This document shows, piece by piece, positions 48,101 through 55,932 of a stretch of 64,000 bases of DNA. The DNA comes from Apricaphanius iberus. Its lineage: Eukaryota > Chordata > Actinopteri > Cyprinodontiformes > Aphaniidae. The stretch spans positions 2,137,001 to 2,201,000 of the forward strand of contig JAPXFQ010002924.1 of NCBI GenBank assembly GCA_028564705.1, given 5' to 3'. The number at the start of each line of letters is the position of its first letter. Position 1 is the stretch's first letter. Under the pieces are notes generated by a model. That model had not been told where the DNA came from, made no database searches, and was given only the letters and a program-made list of their open reading frames with translations. The translations under genes were made by a program, and so were the position numbers.

Positions 48101-49314
48101 ACCCATAATTTTAACCCAACACAAATAACCCAGAAAATGGGTTGAAGAAATAACCCAGGAGTTTTTTGTGTGTATGCAAAAAAAAATACTGTCAAACACT
48201 GTAAAACTGATACGTAAAAGATACAAACAAAGCAAAAGACGTGATATGAAAATTTTGTTATACCGCCCAGCACTAGTTTTTAGCTATAACTTGACAAATT
48301 ACAAAAAGTTTAATTCTATGAAAGTCCAAATAAAAGGAGTTTTTTAATGCAAACTATCATCACAAATAAAAAATTGGAGCAGTAAGTCAGGACTGGAAAT
48401 TCTGAGCAGTTGTTCTAGACTGTCACCTTAAATGTCTTCACAAAATCTCAGCCAATTCCCCAAGAATTGCTAAAACAGTCAAAAGAAATGGTGAAAGCTC
48501 TGGAAACTTACTTTCCACTTTTTAATGATTCCAACCACAGTAATATAAGCAGCTGACATCACTTCTGACTCTATATAGACCAAAACTGAAATTCCATCAA
48601 GTCCCACCATGCACTTTACCAGCACCGTCTTTTCTTTTTTCTTGTTTTTTTTTTTTTTGAAAGAGAGAAGGGGACAGATGTGTTTATGATACAATATCCT
48701 CTGTAACCCCAGTGGATGCACGACTTCCACAACAATCATCAGGCACAGCACAGTGAAAGAGGCTGTATGTTTTGCCTCCAGAATATTTCCCATGACCTCC
48801 GCATGTGGTCTGGGGTATTTCTCAGAAGAAAACAAAATAATAACAACAATGTAAGCAGGAAATGAGGAAAGTTCAGAGGTTGAACGTCTGCAGCAACCGT
48901 GACTCCTCTGAGATGCACTAAGTGGAAGGAATGTAAGTTAAAAGTTGCTTAAATTAGGTGACAAAGGTGGCATTGTGCTCATGCATCAAACAGCTGAGAA
49001 AACAGCTGGTTGTGTGCACAGGTGAAAGAAGTTTCGCATGTTATTTTTACACATAATGGGAGAGGGGGGGTATGCAAATACATAAATATTTTCTGAACTT
49101 AAAGACAGGTGAATAACACTTCTTGAAGAAAATAAGCTACTTTAATCACGCAGTACACGTTTTCATTGCAGCTCGACTAATGACTGTTTTAGTGTGCTTA
49201 CCTCAAGCCAGTGCTCCGCGGATGGGACTGGGATCCACGATCATCCATGACTAAACTCATCGGCCTTACGAAATCCTTGGGACATTTCAAACACAAACAG
49301 AAGGCGCAGTTCAT
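18142..49314 (-). CDS. cobll1: Cordon-bleu-like protein (COBLL1), 12 coding exons
   Basis: COBLL1 is a cytoplasmic relative of the actin nucleator Cobl. Coding exons in order: 49,202-49,314; 26,422-26,610; 24,230-24,434; 23,924-24,149; 23,707-23,751; 23,523-23,617; 23,110-23,349; 22,844-22,973; 21,530-21,746; 21,359-21,441; 19,009-20,348; 18,142-18,186. All have AG/GT borders and joined phases give 975 codons without a stop. Residues about 101-245 form the Cobl ubiquitin-like domain ([26 protein letters not shown]). Two KRAP-type motifs follow: KKRRAPQPP (334-342) and [10 protein letters not shown] (near 387-396). Residues 641-668 ([21 protein letters not shown]) and the later KRSQSLS match human COBLL1. 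The long tail is low-complexity and Ser/Pro-rich. Against family expectation I see no C-terminal WH2. Neighbours slc38a11 and grb14 support COBLL1 rather than COBL; which teleost duplicate (a or b) is unknown. Confidence 0.88.
18458..18966. mobile_element. Tc1-like transposon remnant in cobll1 intron 11
   Basis: Inverted ends CAAAAGTATTCACATGCC (left) and CAAAAGTATTCACACGCC (right, other strand), 17 of 18 matching. Interior words such as gctctgcacatctagagactga and ccatccccatgttctactgtgg belong to the common fish Tc1-like family whose ends read CAAAAGTATTCATACCCC. It is about 0.5 kb, so most of the transposase is deleted. Confidence 0.75.
19009..20348 (-). CDS. cobll1: cobll1 large Ser/Pro-rich exon
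   Basis: A 1,340-base exon, 446 whole codons plus the end of a split Glu codon. It carries [66 protein letters not shown] and [11 protein letters not shown], each with a counterpart in human COBLL1. It ends GLSELQ at a weak-looking donor, CAG/GTTGGT. A Tc1-like remnant begins only about 42 bases beyond that donor. Confidence 0.9.
20500..20990. mobile_element. Possible Tc1-like remnant in cobll1 intron 10
   Basis: Words such as ggggatctttgaccattcat, ctttgcacaatctctctaga and tttgaaaggctcagtcattt resemble the reverse strand of the middle part of fish Tc1-like elements. No terminal repeats were found. The rest of intron 10 (20,349-21,358) is AT-rich with nothing else seen. Confidence 0.3.
23707..23751 (-). 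CDS. cobll1: cobll1 45-nt micro-exon
   Basis: Between exons 4 and 6 a 45-base segment has acceptor TCTCTGCAG and donor GTATGT and keeps phase on both sides (one-base overhang in and out). It adds [15 protein letters not shown]. Because skipping it also keeps the frame, it is a natural cassette exon. No human counterpart is recalled, so it may be fish-specific or a false call. Confidence 0.55.
23924..24149 (-). CDS. cobll1: cobll1 exon 4, second half of Cobl domain
   Basis: Starts [20 protein letters not shown] and contains [18 protein letters not shown] and REVYAKDMQ (residues 170-244), matching human VRVVINFKKTQKT and LNDLGLRELYAMD. Acceptor CTTCAG, donor GTAAGT; ends with one base of a split Gly codon. 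Confidence 0.93.
24230..24434 (-). CDS. cobll1: cobll1 exon 3, first half of Cobl domain
   Basis: Codes [20 protein letters not shown], then HTLELV, and ends at [19 protein letters not shown], residues 102-169. This is the most conserved segment of the COBL/COBLL1 family and aligns with human [20 protein letters not shown]. Acceptor TTTCAG, donor GTAAGT. Confidence 0.93.
26611..29000. other. cobll1 intron 1, exon-2-proximal part
   Basis: AT-rich intronic sequence. No exon, RNA gene or complete transposon could be supported. Confidence 0.4.
29001..29358. mobile_element. hAT-type MITE, 358 bp
   Basis: Left end taggtattcactgatac and right end gtatcattacatcccta are imperfect inverted repeats. 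The flanks gtatttat (28,993-29,000) and atatttat (29,359-29,366) agree at 7 of 8 positions, the target length of hAT transposases. No coding capacity. The body repeats tggta and atcggta words. Confidence 0.65.
29367..32950. other. cobll1 intron 1, middle part
   Basis: Mostly AT-rich, unassigned. On the minus strand 31,055-31,115 reads [16 protein letters not shown], a short relic of LINE reverse transcriptase motif B. Near 32,150 a minus-strand donor-like AAAG/GTAAGAG ends a 60-90 base segment that is closed in all frames; an alternative non-coding leader exon is possible but unsupported. Confidence 0.35.
32951..33899. mobile_element. DNA transposon with CCACTTTATTAGGTACAC ends
   Basis: Left end cactcactagccactttattaggtacac (32,951 on) and right end, read on the other strand, cacactgaccattttattaggcatac form imperfect inverted repeats about 950 bases apart. 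This terminus is common in teleost genomes. The interior is frame-broken, so I give no superfamily. Confidence 0.65.
33900..37277. other. cobll1 intron 1 with faint LINE relics
   Basis: AT-rich intron. The part 34,590-34,780 on the plus strand resembles the tail of an L2-like ORF (closed frames), and 36,388-36,432 (aatttccctctgggatcagtaaagtattttt) resembles a fish LINE 3' end. Neither can be bounded. Confidence 0.3.
37286..38141 (+). mobile_element. hAT element carrying a BED zinc finger
   Basis: Ends are tagggatgggtaccgaaa on the left and cgatacccatcccta on the right (inverted). Flanking 8-mers aatgagag (37,278-37,285) and aatgacag (38,142-38,149) match at 7 of 8, as expected for hAT. It is 856 bp long and keeps the N-terminal DNA-binding part of a transposase but not the catalytic core, so it is non-autonomous. 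Confidence 0.82.
37482..37763 (+). pseudogene. BED zinc finger of truncated hAT transposase
   Basis: The open frame starts [17 protein letters not shown] and continues [20 protein letters not shown], then HFAKIH. C-x2-C followed by L-x2-H-x4-H is the BED finger pattern by which hAT transposases bind DNA. The frame loses similarity after about residue 67 and ends at 94 codons, without the RNase H-like domain or dimerisation region. It lies within cobll1 intron 1 on the opposite strand. Confidence 0.65.
38150..39736. other. cobll1 intron 1, unassigned stretch
   Basis: No gene or bounded repeat recognised. Short frames on both strands lack domain signatures. Confidence 0.35.
39737..39971 (+). 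mobile_element. Rex3 3'-end fragment
   Basis: The plus strand codes [20 protein letters not shown] and [13 protein letters not shown], the extreme C terminus of Rex3, followed by ggataagcagaagaagatgg and a GATG-repeat tail. It matches the 3' end of the copy at 1,495-4,754 in reverse orientation. Heavy 5' truncation is typical of LINEs. Confidence 0.85.
40240..40780 (-). mobile_element. Tc1-like transposase relic
   Basis: The minus-strand frame 40,628-40,383 includes [20 protein letters not shown] and [14 protein letters not shown] then SHRLKSC, the N-terminal HTH region of Tc1-like transposases. Further on (lower coordinates) the sequence matches the catalytic part in broken frames, ending near KNTIFTVKH. 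The element is frame-shifted and truncated. Confidence 0.6.
40790..40915. repeat. Teleost dispersed repeat fragment
   Basis: Contains gaagccagagtaccaggatggaa, tgggatttgaacccaggac and gcagtgctaccaactgtgcccc. The same order of words appears in the longer copies at 47,461-47,770 and, inverted, at 59,099-59,330. The last part looks tRNA-like (ttgaaccc). Confidence 0.55.
41393..41856. mobile_element. MITE A, copy 2 (intact)
   Basis: A 464-bp element with inverted ends AAGCCTAGTTTAAACTACTA (left) and AAGCCTAGTTTATACTACTC (right, other strand). It has no coding capacity. It provides the empty-site reference for copy 1: at about 41,590-41,600 the sequence runs through ctctttcaatataaaac where copy 1 is split by the TTAA-flanked element. 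Confidence 0.75.
42050..42415 (+). mobile_element. Tc1-like transposon, 3' fragment
   Basis: Contains the DNA equivalent of the DD34E transposase end (atggtccagcagcactccagatctaagtcccattgaggc; in consensus W-P-S-x-S-P-D-L-N-P-I-E) followed by gagctattttgcaaaaata and ggtgcaaagcttgtaaagac, in the order seen in the fish Tc1-like family. Frames are closed. Confidence 0.6.
42416..43970. other. cobll1 intron 1, unassigned stretch
   Basis: No gene, RNA or bounded repeat recognised. Confidence 0.35.
44134..45455. mobile_element. hAT-like element 1 inside the Tc1
   Basis: Begins taggggtg and ends catcccta (inverted 7 of 8). Flanks gtaaatag (44,126-44,133) and gtaattat (45,456-45,463) agree at 6 of 8. 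The junction falls just after the Tc1-family words ctaattagtaaatag, confirming an insertion. It is 1,322 bp long and I find no transposase frame. Repeated cgaatc/gaatcg words occur near both ends. Confidence 0.6.
47109..48172. mobile_element. TIR element rich in TGGGTTA/AACCCA words
   Basis: Inverted ends CACACTAAAAACTCCTGGGT and CACACAAAAAACTCCTGGGT (one to two differences). TA stands outside both ends. Roughly 350 bases at the left and 190 at the right are made of alternating aacccag and ctgggtt words that can pair with each other within and between the arms. CACTA-type elements of fish have similar ends, but the TA flanks would suit a Tc/mariner type, so the class is left open. A dispersed repeat occupies 47,461-47,770. 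Confidence 0.65.
47461..47770 (+). repeat. Teleost dispersed repeat, inside TIR element
   Basis: Runs from ccatctatccattttctgaaccgctta through ggcagggtacaccctggacag, gactgtgggaggaagccagag, acggggagaacatgcaaactcc to gctaaccactgcgccacc. Two other partial copies lie in the window. The final part (cgaacccacaatcttcttgaggcaaggc...) looks tRNA-like, suggesting a SINE-like origin. Confidence 0.6.
48331..49201. other. cobll1 intron 1 next to exon 1
   Basis: No gene recognised. A poly-T run near 48,646-48,659 is the only notable simple sequence. Confidence 0.35.
49202..49314 (-). CDS. cobll1: cobll1 first coding exon, cysteine-rich start
   Basis: ATG at 49,314 with an in-frame TAA nine bases upstream; donor GTAAGC after 49,202. 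It codes [20 protein letters not shown] and a further 17 codons, leaving AG to join G of the next exon as Arg. Four cysteines fall within the first eleven residues, which is unlike the human start as I recall it. A later Met at residue 19 or 23, or the Met in MDQKEN of exon 2, could serve as alternative starts. Phase agreement with exon 2 (AG+G = Arg, continuing VSTKTTAP) is the main support, together with the long-range position typical of COBLL1. Confidence 0.6.
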
Positions 49315-49760
49315 GTTTAGTTAGAGCTGTCATACCAACAAGCGCTCTACGCTGGTGTTTTCATGCGACACAAATATCAAAAGGTGGGCGAATCCCCCTC
49401 ATGAGGTCACCAGTATCTGAGTCCTGTTAACTGTTTCCGCAGTGAACAAAAATAACTGCTTATTTATCGTGCCTTACCATGAATCTAGATGGTTTTCAAA
49501 GCAGATGTCAACTTCCATGAGTCCTCAGGAGGAAGAAGTGAAGACTCCTATAAATAGATTTTATATGAAAACATAATGTCACTCTTAATATCTTCTCCTT
49601 CGAAAGTGGACTTTAGGCTCCTTCGTTCATTTGAGTTCAGAACTAACGCGTTATTTCTCTCCTGACACTTTAACCAACAGAACTGTGCCAACTTTCATCT
49701 GGAGATACATCACCGACAAAGGGAGCTGTAAAAGAGGGGCGGTTCTATGTTCGTCACAGT
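49315..49760 (-). promoter_or_regulatory. Candidate cobll1 5' leader and promoter region
   Basis: Lies directly upstream of the first coding exon. It is richer in CpG than the surroundings (for example 49,345-49,390 and 49,640-49,760) and has a GC-box-like ggggcgg at 49,736-49,742. A donor-like ATG/GTAAGG near 49,486 on the minus strand could end a non-coding leader exon. No TATA box at a fitting distance. Confidence 0.3.
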
Positions 49761-50421
49761 TTCCAAAGGAGCCTTTACTTATTCAGTGTTAAAGCTTTAT
49801 CGTAAATATAAATAAAAACAACTCGATATAGCCCTTAGATTTATACAAAAAAGTTAATGTATCAACATTAGAATAATCTGTAACCCGTGAAAACATATCA
49901 GCGTGGCTGTTAATTGCTTTTCTGAATTTACTGTCTACAGCGACGCCGTGTGGGGAGAAAAAAAAACTTCTTTCCATGCGAAATTTTAAAAATCAATTAA
50001 AATGATCTACTTTTTTCCCCTTCGCAAAATCTTGCTGTCGATCAAGTATCAGTTTTAGCCCATTTTTGCACAAATAGAAGCCAACAAATTGTATAAATGA
50101 AACAGCATTTCATAAAAATATTAAAGGTGATCGATAAATGTTTTAAAGGTCAAAAGCAACAAAATGTAAAAAAAAACATTTTGTTTTAAGTCTTAGTAAA
50201 ATATGACTTTACAGATTATATATATAGGACCGAATTTCATTAACAAAATCAACAACAAAAAATGAATTAAGCAGAAAAAATATCTAAATGCAGAAAAAAT
50301 GTATTAAAACTTAAAAGAACTTGACATGCTCCAGCCTTTAATTGTGGCTGTTTAACCACACCAAGTAGTTAGCTCCCCATAATGCACACTTACACACACT
50401 GTTGCCCATATGGTCTGAATA
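49761..50421. other. Intergenic region between slc38a11 and cobll1
   Basis: AT-rich sequence without a recognised gene or element. Confidence 0.4.
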
Positions 50422-50459
50422 TTTATTTTAATGAAACGATTTTGACAAAAGGATTTATT
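50422..50459 (-). terminator. Candidate slc38a11 poly(A) signals
   Basis: Two AATAAA hexamers on the minus strand (50,422-50,427 and 50,454-50,459), about 670-700 bases beyond the slc38a11 stop codon. The spacing is reasonable for a 3' untranslated region; not tested. Confidence 0.3.
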
Positions 50460-51124
50460 CTTGACAAATACAATGCAATCAAGTTTAGATAAATGTGTTC
50501 TCAAAACTGAATGAAGAGCAGATTACTGTGGAAATAAAATAACAATATAACAGCAATGAGTCTGAAAACAAAATGATGCACTGCAGCACTGTATTATTTT
50601 TGCTATAATAACACACAGGGACAAGTTAAGGTTTAGTAATTGCCAAAAAATATAATTTACATGCAATAATATTTGCTTCAACACTGTTGTTGATAAAGAT
50701 AATTATTTGTTTAGTCTATAGTGTAACAGATCAAAACATGCTATTAATCAGAAAAATGAAAACAAAATGTTAAAAACTTATTCACTTAGTATAAAAATTG
50801 TATAGCAGCAACTCAGAATTACAGACAGTTATATAAAAACATGACTATCTCATTATGCATGAAAGAATACTATAGTTGTAAACTAAGTTATAATAGAAAT
50901 ATAAAGGATACCATATCCAAAAAGCCAATATTGATAAACTCTCTAGAGGTAAGAATAATAATATGTGTATTCACATAGAGATACTGTTGTCCTTTGTCTG
51001 TATGTGTGTCAGTGTATCTTTAAGAAAAATACACATCTGAGGTAGGTTTCTGTCATTCAGGTGGCACAGTGCCAGAGATGTTGGCGTCAGCACAGTAAAA
51101 CATCTCAACGCCATGTGAACAGTC

Positions 51125-54100
51125 TTAAGGGGAGGTACCAGTCAGTATCAGGCCAGTGATCGTGACAAACAAGCCAATTACTATCAGTACGATGGGAAGC
51201 AGCTTTTCACTCTGGAACCAGTGGCCGGGGCAGAGCTTGAGGTAGCACGCAGATGGGATAATAAAGATCAAAGGCGTGGCACTCAGAGCTCCCTTGATGG
51301 CAAAAGCAAAAGGAAGAAGTTGTCATTCAGTTTAAATGTGCATATAGCTAAATGATCTTAGGTAAGCAGATACAGCTTGTGGGCAGGTAAAACTTACGTT
51401 AAGCTCTAAAACAACTCCCAGACAGTCATAAACCAGAGATAATGCTGTGCAGACTGCAACTATGAGCAGAGTTAGGGCTAGATGTTCAGCTTTTGAAAGA
51501 GGACGACTGCATATCACGTTGGAAAGCACCTGAGGAATCAACAACAGGAAAAAATTACAAATTTTTGTTAAACAATTGGGGAAAACTTGACATTTAACAC
51601 TAATCTTTCAATTCAGGCAGAACAGCTCGGCAGGAAATGTACTTCAGAATACCGCATTTACCCATGTATGTAAACTTTCATCAGCAAAATTCTAAGCTTG
51701 GCCTTTCCAAATATAACTTACCTCTCGGGTAACAAAACACTCAAGTGGAAAGGTGGTAATTATGCTGAGGCCAAAGCAAAACCGACCAAATGTTGCCAGG
51801 TCATCATTTCTGCAGTAGTTCTCAAATATGTCTCCTGAAAATAAACCAGGTGAATGAATATATCAGTTTTCAAGACAAAGAGATAAATAAATCTAACCGC
51901 TGTTCTGCTACACAGTTTAAATTGATACCTTGTGTGTAGCCAGTGAAGGTTGTGTAGCCTGCCACAGCGAATGCAGCACTGATAACCAATGCAGAGCCCA
52001 CAGAGATATGGGTGACCTGAGACCAGTTGGATAAAGTGGGCTGCTCCAGGGAGTTGTAGATCAGAAAGCTGTTGTGGTGGCATATAAAGGCTAAAGAGAT
52101 ACAAACAGGCACACTAATAATGTTTCACGTTTACTCTGATAAACTGAGGTGCTTTTAGACTGAGTAAGTCTGTTGTGTTAGGTAAGATGTTCCAAACATA
52201 CTTTTGTCAAAACAGTCTAGTTTTCTATGAGTGTATTAATGTCCAACTTTTTGTGGCAGGATAATAACCTGGCAGAAATGAAACGGCATGTCTGTTAACA
52301 GTTACCACACTATGGCACACAATGCTCAGACAGCTACAGAAAAAGCTTTCAGTTTACAAGCCTGTCCTCACAAAAAGACTTGTAATAAACAATAATGAAT
52401 AACCAAGGCAACAATCTGGAAAGGATTTTAAAACTCTATTTGAATATATAAAATGTTAAAAAGTAATGTCGTTGTTTGTAAAACAATGCTTGCTAATGTT
52501 AATTTAGGTGCTAAATAATTTCTAAAATGTCAGGATGTTTAAAGTATTACACTGGCTAGTAAAACCAGTCAGAGAGAAAGCAAAATAACTGTATTGAAAA
52601 CTGTCTGCTATTCTAGCCTGATGTACATTTTTTGACTGTTATTTTTGCGTACAGTAGCTGTACAATGGAGTACCGGTAGCTATTTGAAATCTTCCATGCA
52701 CTGTCCACAAACTGGAGTGTTTTCGAGTAGTTAATTTGTCTCTGACTGTGTGTTTGCATGGCTGTCTGTCCATGTGTCTCTGTGCTGCACTGCGTTATAC
52801 CCCACCCTCCATCTCCCCCAATAACTACTGCATATCTCCTGCATATTCCTTTTTAAATCCATGCTTGTAGTTTACTCATAGTTGCCTGTTGCTAATTTTT
52901 ACACGATGTACTGCACGTTACGACAGCAAGCAATAAACAAATTCACTCTCAGTTTAAAATATTTTTCACCCATTCTGTTGCTGCTAAGGGAAAGTAGACA
53001 TGTATAGGAGCTGATCTTTAAATTTAAACGAGATTTTACTAATCTGTTTGACTGTTTCATTTGCTAAGCATACTGTCAATCTGCAATGGTTTAATAACAT
53101 AATCTCTGTCATCAGTATTTGGATCATTAAAAACTCACCAAATGACATCACACCAACTGCCTGAATGGCATTCCATTTTGCAAATGCCCATGCATTTGCT
53201 GTAGGAACACTAGAAAGGGACATACATATTAATTTCATCAAGTAAAACAAAAAAACACACACACACAAAACAAAGAAAAATTCCAGAGGGTTTTCTTTGA
53301 AATTTTTTTCGTTTTTCATTTCAGACTCATCCCTACATCTGGGGTCCAAGGGAAGCTGCTCGGATAATGACGATGATGAGGATGGTAAGTGTTAGCACCA
53401 TTGACAGGAAGGAGACCTGGTAACACACAGGATTTCAGCATCAAGATAATCATAGCACTACACCTGAACGTGACATAGAGATGGTCATACCTTCCCAAGT
53501 CTCTCAATGTTCCGATAAAGTGAGAGTGGCAGAGTGAACATGAAGGTAGACAGCAAGATCACAAAGTGGCGCTCTGCAAGGATGTGGTCTGGACCAACTT
53601 TAAACATAGGTTTAAATAATAAAATTAATTATATTCCACAAATGTATTTTGCCGATCTTTCTCGGAAGGAAGTCACCAACCTCCTGGGATTCTCTGAAAC
53701 ACTTTGGTCAGTGTGTCACCACTTGTGATGTTATAGCTGATCATGGCTGGTGGAAAAAAAACGGTAAATCAATGCTTTATTGTCAACATTGCCTGCTGTA
53801 ATGTCTCTATTGTGCAACAACGAAAAGAGTAGAGCAACATAAAGACAAACACGACACAAAGCAGCAGAACCAAATCGTCATCTCTCGTTCTGGTGTCTTA
53901 CAAACGTACCTATGAAAGGATACAGAAACTGTAGAGCAGATAAAATCAAAAATCCAGGAAAACCAAATGTGTTTTGTACTAGTGACTGATAACTGTTTGA
54001 TCCCGAGAGGGTCCCTCCTTTAATTAGTAGAACAATTGAGTAGTCTGCCATAAAACAAAACAAACAAAATTATTATTTAGATCTTAAATTTATAAAGTCA

Positions 54101-55462
54101 CCTTTGTTTTCCACCTTTTTACAATGATAAAACCCATATTCAGCATTATATCTCACCTGTGATGAATCCAACTAAAACCAAAAGAAGCAGGCCGAATGGA
54201 AGCCCAGCCTGGTTCAAGGCATATGGTAAACCTATTTTTGAGAAAACACACTATTACAGTTCAAAATGAAACATCAACTTAAAAACAAGAAAAAAAGAAT
54301 CTTAAAATTATGAAATATTTCTGAACTAATCAGGTAAAGCGTTATGAACAAAATCAATCTTTTGTGGGCGGTAGGGGGATGTGGCATGTATGGGGTTATT
54401 TGTAGATCTGTAAAGCACTTAGCATTCTTTGCAAGAAAAGGACTTTGTAAATAAAGCTTGATTGATTGATTGAATGAACAAACATTAGTCTTGTTAATTG
54501 TTAGATTAAAATACAAGATCCTTCATACATTAGCATTTCAGTACAAGATCACTTTTACATCTAATAAGTTTTTTTTTCTATTTATATTAAAACCACAAGC
54601 TTTAACTTGAATGTAATTTTTTTTAAACTGTAATGAGCATTTGCTCTGAGCCTGATTACGTGATAACCCGCAATAAAACACAGTGCAAGCAAGTTCTTTC
54701 AGAGGCAAGCTGATTATTAAAATAATACACTTGGGTTGAATTTAGCCTCAGTTGTTAAAGGGAAATCATGATAAGACTGGTTGCATTAAGGTTTGTAGTT
54801 TGTATTTCAACGTCTATGAAAACGTTTCACCACTTTCGTTTTCTTGGCTGAACAAAAGGGTCGTCTGGGTTAGAGACTAACAAAGTAGTACTTTATTTGC
54901 ATGCTCTTTAAGTTTAAGAAAGAATTTTCAAAATGTAATGGTATATCCGGAGATTTATGTCCTTGGATAAAAAAAGTGCTGGTATCCAAAATAGAGTGTT
55001 AGACAAGTTATCGGATTAGTGTGCATTCTCAAAGTCTTTTTTCAGGGTCTAAAGAGTGAATAAATGAAACAAATGGGGGATGCAGGCGCTAGTCATATGA
55101 TATTGCTGCAGGGCTTGGATTAAAGCGTCCTTTATTGTGGAAAAAATAATCAGTAGCAACCTTGTTTAACCGAAACATCTCAGACTTTACATCTTAAGAG
55201 GGGATTTAAATATCTTATTTATTATTATAATCCCCAAGATAATCCATATATATTCACCTATTATTCCAGATCCTATAATGGAGTTGATGAAATTAAAAGA
55301 GGCAGAGATCATTGAACCTCTCGACTCAGGTTTGTGCATATGAATTAATGCTGTCCCTTCTTCATTTTGCTAGATGAAAGAATGAAACCAATAGATTAAG
55401 ACACATTTAATCCACAGTTTATATTTATGTAAAGTCGTAATTAGTCCTACCTGCTGAGCCAT
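51125..55462 (-). CDS. slc38a11: Solute carrier family 38 member 11, complete, 12 exons
   Basis: A putative sodium-coupled neutral amino acid transporter of the plasma membrane (AAAP/Aa_trans fold, about 11 membrane spans). Coding exons: 55,451-55,462; 55,258-55,369; 54,157-54,231; 53,910-54,044; 53,681-53,746; 53,491-53,597; 53,337-53,416; 53,139-53,209; 51,929-52,090; 51,722-51,834; 51,398-51,529; 51,125-51,292. Phases join without a stop to 410 codons; the human protein is of similar size. Signatures: NSIIGSGIIGLPYAL near residues 32-46, YQSLVQNTFGFPG, ISYNITSGDTL, LPLSLYRNI, AIQAVGVMSF, FICHHNSFLIYNSLEQPT (221 on), FTGYTQGDIFENYC, FPLECFVTRE and YDCLGVVLELNGALSATPLI. The first coding exon holds only MAQQ. 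Exon 5 uses a GTTGGT donor. The protein ends LILTGTSP, shorter than the human tail. Unlike cobll1, the gene is compact (4.3 kb). Confidence 0.95.
51293..51397 (-). other. slc38a11: slc38a11 intron 11
   Basis: A 105-base intron with GTAAGT donor and an acceptor ending ATCAAG at 51,293; the pyrimidine tract is weak, but the exon that follows (GALSATPLIFIIP) is clear. Confidence 0.7.
52091..53138 (-). other. slc38a11: slc38a11 intron 8
   Basis: The longest intron at the 3' half of the gene (1,048 bases), bounded by GTGAGT and CTTTAG. I see no mobile element or hidden exon; 52,740-52,800 has tgtgtct repeats only. Confidence 0.6.
54232..55257 (-). other. slc38a11: slc38a11 intron 2
   Basis: Intron of 1,026 bases. 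At 54,395-54,475 the plus strand has ctgtaaagcacttagc followed by taaagcttgattgattgattg, resembling a LINE/SINE 3' tail. Nothing else recognised. Confidence 0.5.
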
Positions 55463-55700
55463 TCTGGAGCATTGTGCGAATGCCCTGTCCCTTGACTGTC
55501 CTCAGACGGAATTCTCACATTTTCAATGTTTGAGAAACTGTCCGTCACTTTCAGGTTTTATTCAAACTCACTTCTAAAGCGATTCACAGGAACAGCGCCC
55601 TCGTCTGGTCGCAATGCTTCCCTGATTACTGTAAGCATTTGCGTGAATTGTGACGATAATTCCTGGCTCGCAATTAAGTCAAATAAGTATAATACCAATT
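55463..55700 (-). promoter_or_regulatory. Candidate slc38a11 leader and promoter region
   Basis: Sequence directly upstream of the ATG at 55,462. No TATA box or CpG-rich island stands out; the call is by position only. Confidence 0.25.
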
Positions 55701-55887
55701 TTGGAAAATAAGTTCAAGGTTTAATCCCAGAAAAGCATATGAATTTGCAGAGCATAACTGGGGTTAATACGTTTATTGAAGGATTATTGGCTAGAGTCCT
55801 TTGTTACAATGCACCCGTTGTTCGGAAAAGGGGAACGTCTTGGTTATTTGCGCTGTTGAAACAGGGCGTGTTGAGAAGAGGTTCTGA

Positions 55888-55890
55888 TAT

Positions 55891-55929
<39 letters not shown>

Positions 55930-55932
55930 TTT
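55888..55932. repeat. (TTTA)n microsatellite
   Basis: About 11 uninterrupted TTTA units, a likely length-polymorphic marker 0.4 kb upstream of slc38a11. Confidence 0.95.

Larger units (their letters stand above)
46246..48275. mobile_element. hAT-like element 2 inside the Tc1
   Basis: Begins taggtctgtgcgctata and ends tataccgcccagcacta (imperfect inverted repeats). Flanks gtttgtag (46,238-46,245) and gtttttag (48,276-48,283) match at 7 of 8. Outside both flanks the sequence is the 3' part of the Tc1-like host. It is about 2.03 kb, half of which is a further insertion at 47,109-48,172. Confidence 0.65.
43971..48330 (+). mobile_element. Tc1-like transposon split by two hAT insertions
   Basis: Once the inserts are removed, the parts 43,971-44,133, 45,464-46,245 and 48,284-48,330 follow the fish Tc1-like family in order: cttgcaaaagtatg start; ctaattagtaaatag; aagaccaaggaactcaccag; ccaggtccatggtaacacc; ggtggtggcaatg; tggtctattgcgtaaaatcc; and ataacttgacaaatt near the end. 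A large part of the transposase 3' half is deleted. It is the oldest layer of the nest at 44-48 kb. Confidence 0.65.

Noticed and set aside
52984..53349. 121-codon minus-strand frame as a separate membrane protein
   Set aside because: It contains slc38a11 exon 8 (AIQAVGVMSF) read through into introns; not a gene of its own.
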